A DNA stretch of 13,588 bases, taken from a candidate division SR1 bacterium CG_4_9_14_3_um_filter_40_9 (GTDB lineage Bacteria; Patescibacteriota; Gracilibacteria; Absconditabacterales; Absconditicoccaceae). The notes under the pieces were generated by a model. The model did not search any database. It saw nothing but the letters and a program-made list of their open reading frames with translations, and had not been told where the DNA came from. Location: positions 1 through 13,588 of the forward strand of contig PFWQ01000026.1 in the NCBI GenBank assembly GCA_002791215.1, in the 5' to 3' direction. Made by a program: the position numbers and the translations under genes. Shown piece by piece: positions 8,587 through 13,588 of this stretch (positions are counted from its first letter, which is position 1; each line of letters opens with the position of its first letter).

Positions 8587-9633
8587 ATGTTCCAAGCCAT
8601 TCTCCGGGTCATAATCCTTACCGACATAGCAATCCTCCGTTTTCCAGAGAACTACTACTCTGAACTTGCTATCAGTTTTCTCCCCTATCTCATAGGGATA
8701 ACTTTGTTATGAATGATAATTTCCTTCATCAAACTCAGAAAATATCTAAAAAAAACAAATATTTTCAATGGCCCCACTGTGAAGGGGGGAACAAAAGGGG
8801 GGTTTGTTTCCTCTTCTCGCATGCGATGAGCTTTGCTGGTAGCGTTCGGCATCCTCTTCATCATCCATTCAAATGCATTCAATAGCTTCTATAATTACAA
8901 GCCTGAATCTGCAATTAGTAATCTGTGATCAAACAATCAAACAATAAAAGTTTTATATTGAAACATCTATAAACTCAACGAAGATTATAGCGGGATACAG
9001 ACGACGATAGAAAACACGAATCCTGATCTGATTCTTTTTGTAGAATTTTCAGAGAATCATTATGAGCATCTCAAGGATTTCCTCCAAAAAAACTATCCCT
9101 ACATCAACAGTACTACCTGGTCCAAAAGCTTTATCGGCAGTATGGTCTTCAGTAAATATAAGATAGAGAATCGAGCAGATGATTTTCCACAGGGAAGACG
9201 GAGATATGCATATTTTTCTCTCCAGCCCAAAGACTGACCGGAACAATATTTCTATCTCGTACACACAAGCTCGCCTGATTCCTATGCTCATTTTGACATG
9301 AGGAATACACAACTGACGGATTTCATAAATGACTTCCAATCCCATCAGAGATGATACAGAGCCGACACCGACAAAGTATTCGTTGTGGGAGATTTCAATA
9401 TCTCGCCACGATCATCGTATTACAAAGATTTCGAAGAGTGATTGGGAAGCTGATTTATCGATGCTACAAGAGAATTCCCGACATTGTTCACACGGAAATT
9501 CTTTCAATTGCCGATATTCCGAGCACATATAGACCATCTCCGGACGAACGACATAAATACCATCCAAGACATAAAAACTGTCAAAATACCAGGTTCTGAC
9601 CACAAATGACTTGTCTTTACAGTGAACAGTTAA
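8587..9633 (+). CDS. Membrane-anchored endonuclease/exonuclease/phosphatase (EEP) family protein
   Basis: The EEP fold covers metal-dependent nucleases and phosphohydrolases; the substrate cannot be told here. The 348-residue frame crosses nine TGAs (8710, 8827, 8926, 8959, 9235, 9355, 9439, 9451, 9607). Two hydrophobic segments (about residues 27-47 and 81-96) suggest an N-terminal membrane anchor. The catalytic domain shows Glu153 (VEFSENHYE), His226 (VHTSS), GDFN with D269 and N271, IDH with D316/H317, and SDHKGL with D338/H339, which are the metal and phosphate ligands of the fold. The start of the domain reads KVLYGNIYKL, where the usual Asn is retained. A G-rich insert at 8771-8802 (PTVKGGTKGG) lies between the hydrophobic segments and looks repeat-derived. 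The stop TAA lies inside a heptamer repeat. Confidence 0.88.
8773..8802. repeat. CCCC...GGGGGG...GGGGGG insert in the EEP gene
   Basis: CCCCACTGTGAAGGGGGG followed by AACAAAAGGGGGG is a GC-rich island in an AT-rich gene. It is read in frame as a Gly/Lys-rich loop between two hydrophobic segments. It resembles intergenic C-run/G-run palindromes, but there is no second exact copy in the window. Confidence 0.4.
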
Positions 9634-9718
9634 CAGTGAACAACTAACAGTAAATAAAGAGAAAATAGCCTTAAAAGGACCCAAATTGTTAGTTGCTAGT
9701 TGTTAGTTGTCAGTTGGT
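9620..9718. repeat. GTTAAC/TTAGTTG heptamer inverted repeat after the EEP gene
   Basis: The left arm (9620-9652) has GTGAACAGTTAACAGTGAAC and CAACTAACAGT units. The right arm (9686-9718) has TTGTTAGTTGCTAGTTGTTAG and CAGTTGG units. The arms are approximate reverse complements around an AT-rich loop. The EEP stop codon TAA (9631-9633) is part of the left arm. It is the same family as 2827-2908 and 12189-12223 and probably ends the EEP transcript. Confidence 0.6.
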
Positions 9719-9728
9719 TCGAAAAAGT

Positions 9729-9756
9729 TTGCAAAATTCACAAAAAACCTTATAAT
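9729..9756 (+). promoter_or_regulatory. Promoter of the TIM-barrel gene
   Basis: A -35-like TTGCAA (9729-9734) and a perfect -10 TATAAT (9751-9756) are separated by 16 bases. It implies a leader of roughly 100 bases before the ATG at 9861. Confidence 0.6.
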
Positions 9757-9765
9757 GGAGATGCG

Positions 9766-9823
9766 ATAAAAACCGAGATTCTTCGAAAGTTTTTATGACG
9801 TCGATATTATCCTTTAGGATAAT
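9766..9823 (+). promoter_or_regulatory. Structured leader with two short inverted repeats
   Basis: ATAAAAAC (9766-9773) pairs with GTTTTTAT (9789-9796), and ATTATCCT (9806-9813) pairs with AGGATAAT (9816-9823). Both are perfect 8-bp stems between the promoter and the start codon. They could be an RNA leader structure or an operator site. No known riboswitch is recognised. Confidence 0.3.
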
Positions 9824-9860
9824 TGAAGTGGAAAATTTATTACTTATACCCTCAAACAAA

Positions 9861-10799
9861 ATGTCTAAAGAAGAACAAACGACTGACCCAAAGGAAGGAA
9901 TCCAGAGGGGAAAAGACGAACTCATGGAAGATCCACTTGTCCACGAAGGTGGGAAAGATCCCTTCTTTTCTATGGAAGACGAACCGAAGGAGAAAGGTGG
10001 CAAAACAACTGGAACCAAACCGCTATTTCTGATCAGCACAGATTCTTTTTCCAATTGCGGATTGGATATGGTATTTGAACTCAGCAAAACCGCAGGATTT
10101 GATGGAATCGATCTGGCTATCCGAAAAAATTTCGATGCTCGGAATGTCGATTATGTAAAAAAACTTTCTACTACTCATGATATACCTGTCAAAGTGATAC
10201 AGGTTTCTGATAATGTGAATCAGAAAGAATTGAATAAGGCGTTGGATCTCTGCGAAGCTACAGGTGCTGATACCATCACCATCAACGCTCCGTCGTATTT
10301 CAATCTCAAAGCGTACAACTTTATCGTAGACAATATCACAACATATAAGAAGGATAACAAACACATACATTTCGCTATCATCAATCCGGAAAACTCTAAT
10401 GTATTCGCATTACCTATCCCGAAGTATCATTTCACCAATATCGTAGATATTGTGAAAAAATATGGATGCTATATAGGATTTGATGTGGCGAATTTCGATG
10501 CAGAGACTCTGGAGAACGAAGTCATGAAGAAATTACCGAATCTGTTGCCGTATATCGCAGTCCTGTATTTCTCAGACAAGAACAGGCTCGGAGAATGACA
10601 TATTCTCCCTGGAGAATGAACGCTCAAACTCGGAGCATTCCTCAAAAAAGTCAAACAAAACTGATTTATGCGCTACTTCAGTTCCAAGATTAACATAAAC
10701 AAATCTGAACTCGCAGACTCAGAAAAACTCGCCGATCTTTTGGGCAAAGCGAGAGAATACTACAAAACACATTTTGAAGAACTTAAGACCGACGAATAA
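9861..10799 (+). CDS. Xylose isomerase-like / AP endonuclease family 2 TIM-barrel protein
   Basis: The 312-residue product matches the sugar phosphate isomerase/epimerase and AP-endonuclease-2 TIM-barrel superfamily in outline. FLISTDSFSNCG begins strand 1. GFDGIDLAIRK follows the usual pattern of a helix leading to strand 2. IGFDVANFDAET resembles the late D-x-A/G-N strand, and LGEGHILPGEG the HLPxGEG-type loop. Three in-frame TGAs occur (10596, 10617, 10662); two fall in that Gly-rich loop. Residues 1-53 form a charged, low-complexity extension (many Glu, Lys, Asp, Gly) not typical of the family. ATG 9861 is chosen because it follows the leader; the frame is open to an ATG at 9795. The substrate is unknown, and several metal ligands of true AP endonucleases are not obvious, so DNA repair is not claimed. 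A strong hairpin terminator follows. Confidence 0.75.
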
Positions 10800-10811
10800 T
10801 TATAAATTATA

Positions 10812-10892
10812 AAAAAAACCTGCATTGTCATTGCGAACCTTTAGCTGCGAACGTAGTGTGGCAGGAAGTGTGGCAATCTAGCAGGTTTTTTT
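10812..10892 (+). terminator. Long-stem terminator built on a GTCATTGCGA palindromic element
   Basis: A perfect 12-bp stem AAAAAAACCTGC (10812-10823) / GCAGGTTTTTTT (10881-10892) ends in T7. It encloses GTCATTGCGA and GGCAATCTA, the same core words as the element inside miaB at 7084-7147. It begins 13 bases after the stop of the TIM-barrel gene and should end that transcript. Confidence 0.75.
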
Positions 10893-10899
10893 ATGATTA

Positions 10900-11103
10900 A
10901 TGTTTCTTAAAGACATAATAGACGACAAGAAATGGGAAAACGAGTATTTTTTTGAAACTTGGTTTGACCCGAAGGAATGCTGGATATTCTTTAAACGACA
11001 TTTTGAGAAATTGTCAAAATCTATTCTCCTTTTTATTCGGTTGAAAAGGGAATATCAGCAAATCACGGATGAAAAAGAATATTCACATACACAAAAGTTT
11101 TAA
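10900..11103 (+). CDS. Small hypothetical protein (67 residues)
   Basis: The ORF begins ATG at 10900, only eight bases after the terminator stem, and ends in TAA at 11101-11103. The product has many aromatic and charged residues (KKWENEYFFETWFDPKECW, then HFEKLSKSILLFIRLKREY). It has one Cys, no in-frame UGA and no membrane segment or known motif. The composition looks protein-like rather than random. There is no room for a normal promoter and ribosome binding site, apart from a TATGAT word overlapping the end of the terminator, so expression would need a leaderless start or readthrough. It could be a remnant of a larger gene. Confidence 0.45.
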   Translation: MFLKDIIDDKKWENEYFFETWFDPKECWIFFKRHFEKLSKSILLFIRLKREYQQITDEKEYSHTQKF

Positions 11104-11115
11104 GTGTTAAACATA

Positions 11116-11216
11116 TTACCCCACCTAACCTCCCCGGAGCCTGTCCCGCAGAAGTGCGGGAAGGGGAAGGAACATTTTTGAAGTCCGCCCTTGCAGGGAG
11201 GATTTAGGAGGGTAAA
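11116..11216. repeat. C-rich/G-rich palindromic spacer between convergent genes
   Basis: The left arm TACCCCACCTAACCTCCCC is approximately complementary to the right arm GGGAGGATTTAGGAGGGTA. Inside lies a perfect small hairpin CCCGCA-GAAG-TGCGGG (11143-11158). It separates the small plus-strand ORF from the 3' end of trigger factor. Its architecture is similar to 2255-2362. It may act as a bidirectional terminator. Confidence 0.5.
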
Positions 11217-11218
11217 AT

Positions 11219-12526
11219 TTATTTCATCAATTTTTCATATAATTTCTTTTCTATTTCAAGATGTCCCGGGTTTTCTCGATTGATTTGTAATTCGAGCAAC
11301 TGAACTAGCTTTTGGAGTACAAAGAATTTCTCCAAACTCTCCTGGGAAGCTCTTTTGATATCTTCCATAAATTGTTTGGTTTTTTCTTCACCTATCTGTT
11401 TGAAATATTCATCAACTCTTTCTTTGGTGCCAAATCTTTTCTCAAGATTAGCCACTCTGCTCTTAGATTCCTCCTCTATCAAGGTATGAGGGACTTCGAC
11501 TTTGAGATTTTTTCCCTTAACTGCGTTAAGCAAGTCTTCGACTTGTTTCATGAGTTCTTGTTCAAATTTCTGTTCAGCGATAGACGTCTCTATGAAGCCG
11601 ATAAGATCTTTTTCATTCTTCACTTGAGATTCTTTACCGAACAATTTTTCGAGCATCTCATCGTTGATTTCAGGCAAGATAATCTGTTTCACATCCTGGA
11701 TAGTGAATTTCAATTCTGCCACTTTAATGCCAGCCCCGTCTTTAGCGGGGTCAGGTTTTTTGCTCAAAAGCACTTCAGGGATTTTTTTTGTATCATATTT
11801 GATAGTAAATTCATCACCTTTTTTCTTCCCCAAAAACGTCTCCCTAAAAAACTTCTCATCATCAGACATCTTCTGATCTTTATCATCAGACATCTTCTGT
11901 CCGAATTCTGACTCTCCGACGTAGGTATGTCACTTATCAACTTCAGCTCAGTCTTTATCAAGATAAACAAGCGCGACTTTGGAGATAGTGTCCAATGCGA
12001 TTGCATCAGCGTCTTTGTAATCAGCATAATTTTTCTTTAAACGGGCCATAGCATCATCTATCTCTTCTTGTTTGACCGCGTTATCAATCTTTTTCAGACT
12101 ATGTTTTTTCCAGTCTTCATTGACTACTTCCACATCAGGAAATATATCCAATTTAAGCGTAATTATCGTATCTCCCTTCTCTTCATTTTTACTGTTAGTT
12201 GTTAGTTGTTCACTGTTAGTTGATGTTGCTTTTTTCTGATTCACATCATACGGTTCTCAGATAAATCTGATAGTCGGATTCTCTTTGATGAGCTCTTGAA
12301 GACCGCTATTGATGAGGTTTTCGTAGACTCCAACGGCAAGATATTCAGGCTTCACATTTTCTTCCACCTTATCCATAGGCGCGTGTCCTTTTCTAAATCC
12401 AGGTAATTCCAAATCTTTCTGAAAATTCTTCAGAATTTTTTCTTTAGATTTTTCTTGATCTTCGGTAGTCACAACAAGCTCGATATCATAGCAAGATTGT
12501 GCTCATTTGGTAAGTTTGTGCTGCAT
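11219..12526 (-). CDS. tig: Trigger factor, ribosome-associated chaperone
   Basis: Trigger factor binds the ribosome exit tunnel and shields nascent chains. The 435-residue product matches the family length. The N-terminal ribosome-binding domain carries the signature GFRKG at residues 43-47 (LPGFRKGHAP). A PPIase-like middle domain follows, with a helical C-terminal chaperone domain (VEVPHTLIEEES, then EYFKQIGEEKTK). Four in-frame TGAs occur (12503, 12257, 11948, 11930); without recoding the gene splits into three ORFs. Repeat-derived insertions are visible: a heptamer block at residues about 102-113 (TSTNSEQLTTNS), a tandem duplication of QKMSDDKD/QKMSDDEK, and a CCCCG palindrome encoding DPAKDGAG. 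ATG 12526 gives a normal-looking N-terminus (MQHKLTKGAQSCYDIELVV). Stop is TAA at 11219-11221. Confidence 0.92.
11733..11752. repeat. CCCCG...CGGGG palindrome inside trigger factor
   Basis: CCCCGTCTTTAGCGGGG is a 5-bp stem with a TAAAG-type loop, read in frame as DPAKDGAG. The same design (CCCTGCTAAAGCAGGG) appears intergenically at 13544-13559. Confidence 0.5.
11858..11899. repeat. Tandem duplication in trigger factor
   Basis: An exact 18-base word, ATCATCAGACATCTTCTG, occurs at 11858-11875 and 11882-11899 with a 24-base period. It produces two copies of an eight-residue QKMSDD-type unit. Confidence 0.7.
12189..12223. repeat. TTAGTTG heptamer repeat inside trigger factor
   Basis: Units CTGTTAGTTGTTAGTTG, TTCACTG and TTAGTTG belong to the same family as 2827-2908 and 9620-9718. 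Here they are translated, giving a Ser/Thr/Asn-rich linker between the ribosome-binding and middle domains. Confidence 0.65.
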
Positions 12527-12579
12527 AGGAAAAACATATGGAATAAAAACTTATATATCTTTATAGATATCTCATCTAT

Positions 12580-12656
12580 CCTCACTCTAAGTTTACCCGC
12601 CTATGGCTGAGCTTGCCTACCTATGGTAGGGATTTCCTAAGAAATTTCAACCCTGC
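12580..12656. repeat. Composite repeat block upstream of trigger factor (copy 1)
   Basis: 12580-12624 matches 13199-13243 in 44 of 45 bases. 12631-12656 matches 13524-13549 in 24 of 26 bases. Inside is a small palindrome, CCTACCTATGGTAGG. It lies between the RelE-like toxin gene and trigger factor, upstream of trigger factor on the minus strand. Confidence 0.75.
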
Positions 12657-12684
12657 AACACCAGCGAACCACAGAAATGATCAC

Positions 12685-12936
12685 TTACTGATGATCATCA
12701 ATCATAGTGACTATAAAATCACCTTCTTGATCAAAATATCCGATAGCTCTAAACTTTTTAGTGATACGAAAAGACCACATTCACGAACCATTTGGTTTTC
12801 TCTTTTTGAAATCCGTTGATCACGATATTCCATAAATGATATAATTTTTATTTTTTTGATATTGAGACAAAAGATTTCTAGATTGCAAATATTCCCTTAC
12901 TCACGACGTTTCTCTTATAGATTTCGGCAATTTCAT
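12685..12936 (-). CDS. RelE/ParE-like toxin, visible only with UGA as Gly
   Basis: The product has 83 residues. The C-terminal half fits RelE-superfamily toxins: a WSFRITKKFRAIGYF strand pair followed by GDFIVTMIDDHQ ending at the typical D-H. The N-terminal part has KLPKSIRE, the usual LPxSIR-type helix. The protein starts right at that helix, so the first short strand of the fold appears to be missing. Three in-frame TGAs (12901, 12820, 12781) hide the gene from standard-code prediction. Members of this fold cleave mRNA on the ribosome or inhibit gyrase; which applies here is unknown. ATG 12936 lies three bases after the TAG of the antitoxin-like gene, in the same frame, as expected for a co-translated toxin-antitoxin pair. 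Stop is TAA. Confidence 0.7.
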
Positions 12937-12939
12937 TAA

Positions 12940-13173
12940 CTACAAGTCACAAAGTAAATGCTTTTTTATCTTTCTAGCTTCTTTTACAGATTGACGCATA
13001 GCAGGAGTAATTTCTTCTTTTGATAATTCCCTAAAATCTATATCGTCTTGATAAAAGGGGGTAATAGTTACCCAAACTCCAGATGGTTTAAGTTTTCACG
13101 AAAAAAATGTATCCAAACGTATTATTTGATCTGGACGAGCTTTTATTGTTTGAGGTACGGTTATAGTGGTCAT
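12940..13173 (-). CDS. Antitoxin-like small protein upstream of the RelE-like toxin
   Basis: The product has 77 residues, starting MTTITVPQTIKARPDQ and ending in a charged helix (TPAMRQSVKEARKIKK). This is a common shape for antitoxins: an N-terminal DNA-binding or dimer strand and a C-terminal helical toxin-binding tail. One in-frame TGA lies at 13096 and the stop is TAG at 12940-12942. It precedes the RelE-like gene by three bases, in antitoxin-first order. The N-terminus recalls AbrB/SpoVT-type antitoxins, but I cannot assign the family. The call rests mainly on position, size and operon order. Confidence 0.6.
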
Positions 13174-13186
13174 AAGGTAAAATTAG

Positions 13187-13198
13187 AATATAAAACAC
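13187..13198 (-). promoter_or_regulatory. Shared promoter-like block before the antitoxin-like gene
   Basis: On the minus strand GTGTTTTATATTC ends about 13 bases before the ATG at 13173. The same GTGTTTTATAT (13501-13511) precedes the other small gene at 13487. TATATT fits a -10 that would give a leaderless or very short leader mRNA. Confidence 0.4.
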
Positions 13199-13243
13199 CC
13201 TCACTCTAAGTTTACCCGCCTATGGCTGGGCTTGCCTACCTAT
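13199..13243. repeat. Composite repeat block (copy 2) between small genes
   Basis: These 45 bases differ from 12580-12624 by one base. They lie between the orphan antitoxin-like gene and the toxin-antitoxin pair, in the same orientation as copy 1. Palindromic words around CCGCCTATGGC are included. Next to them, 13241-13258 contains an ATTCTT/AAGAAT hairpin. Confidence 0.75.
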
Positions 13244-13265
13244 TCTTCGGGATAAGAATCATCTA

Positions 13266-13487
13266 TTATTTCAGATGAGATAAATACTTTTTGAGCTGAG
13301 TTCTATTTTTTATAACTGCATCATTCTCACTTTTTTTTGATGCTTTTCAAGAAACTACATATTTATACGCAGACATATCAACAGATTTTTTAGGCATCAA
13401 AACAACTTCAGGATAAAAATCAACAAATTTATACATTTGCGGTATCATCTTTATAAAATTGCGTTTAGTGATAGTTATTGTATTCAT
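13266..13487 (-). CDS. Orphan antitoxin-like small protein (73 residues)
   Basis: The product starts MNTITITKRNFIKMIPQ, resembling the short N-terminal strand of several antitoxins and similar in style to the neighbour's MTTITV. It continues with a basic C-terminal helix (KNRTQLKKYLSHLK). One in-frame TGA occurs within VVSGKASKK. An in-frame ATG at 13502 would add five residues. No toxin gene follows before the repeat at 13199-13243, so it is either an orphan antitoxin, a remnant of a pair, or an unrelated small protein. The identical GTGTTTTATAT block upstream links it to the neighbouring pair. Confidence 0.5.
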
Positions 13488-13523
13488 GATGTATATTATC
13501 ATATAAAACACTCTCCTTATAAC

Positions 13524-13588
13524 GATTCCCTAATAAATTTCAACCCTGCTAAAGCAGGGCGTGACGCCCCTGCAATAGGCTCTAGCAG
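13524..13588. repeat. Composite repeat block (copy 3) with palindromes, right edge
   Basis: 13524-13549 matches 12631-12656 in 24 of 26 bases. It continues into two nested palindromes, CCCTGCTAAAGCAGGG (13544-13559) and GGGCGTGACGCCC (13557-13569), and runs off the window end. It lies upstream of the orphan antitoxin-like gene. Confidence 0.65.

Noticed and set aside
9412..9684. Minus-strand ORF with a SLFTVSCSLLTVHC-like sequence
   Set aside because: The peptide is simply translation of the GTTAAC/GTGAAC repeat, and the rest is antisense to the EEP domain.
2827..9718. CRISPR array
   Set aside because: The repeats are degenerate 7- or 9-base units without spacers of constant length, and no cas gene is present.
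9795..9860. Longer N-terminus for the TIM-barrel protein from an upstream ATG
   Set aside because: The stretch lies within the structured leader after the promoter, encodes no family-like sequence and overlaps an inverted repeat. ATG 9861 is preferred.
11312..11911. Plus-strand ORF of 199 codons
   Set aside because: It lies opposite the trigger factor C-terminal domain and has the Phe/Leu-rich composition typical of an antisense shadow.
12580..13588. Confirmed integron attC sites
   Set aside because: The blocks are palindromic, but I could not find clear paired core sites of the GTTRRRY type and no integrase is in the window. It is kept only as a hypothesis.

Overview
The window reads as part of a Candidate Phyla Radiation genome that translates UGA as glycine (genetic code 25, Gracilibacteria or Absconditabacteria/SR1). 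I cannot tell the two groups apart from this sequence. Under the standard code most genes break into short pieces. Reading UGA as Gly restores full-length NrdR, a C-terminal processing protease, MurD, MiaB, an EEP-fold phosphohydrolase, a TIM-barrel protein and trigger factor. The UGA codons fall on glycines that these families conserve. The sequence is AT-rich, and no rRNA, tRNA, CRISPR array or insertion sequence was seen.

Layout. 1-2246 (+) is the 3' part of a large protein I do not recognise. A G/C-rich palindromic spacer follows, then nrdR (2389-2823, +), which converges on a secreted S41 protease (2894-4384, -). Upstream of the protease on the minus strand lie a small helical protein with its own promoter and terminator (4516-4785), murD (4992-6404) and miaB (6420-7991). 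A divergent basic protein (8091-8456, +) ends at a clear terminator. Then come a membrane-anchored endonuclease/exonuclease/phosphatase protein (8587-9633, +), a TIM-barrel sugar-isomerase/AP-endonuclease-like protein (9861-10799, +) and a small ORF (10900-11103, +). Trigger factor (11219-12526, -) converges on that ORF. The right end (12685-13487, -) holds a small-gene zone: an antitoxin-like gene followed by a RelE-like toxin visible only with UGA=Gly, and an orphan antitoxin-like gene. Repeat blocks in one orientation separate these genes.

The most unusual feature is the density and variety of short structured repeats. About a dozen degenerate tandem repeats of 7- or 9-base period, each with a different sequence, sit at gene ends or inside genes. 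Several palindromes and a palindromic element with a GTCATTGCGA...GGCAATCTA core add to this. Some copies lie in frame inside miaB and trigger factor and lengthen the proteins. Others supply the stop codon of the upstream gene or act as terminators.

Functionally the window mixes housekeeping genes (dNTP-synthesis regulation, cell wall, tRNA modification, protein folding and processing) with a small accessory toxin-antitoxin zone. Apart from miaB-murD and the toxin-antitoxin pair, the genes look like separate transcription units.
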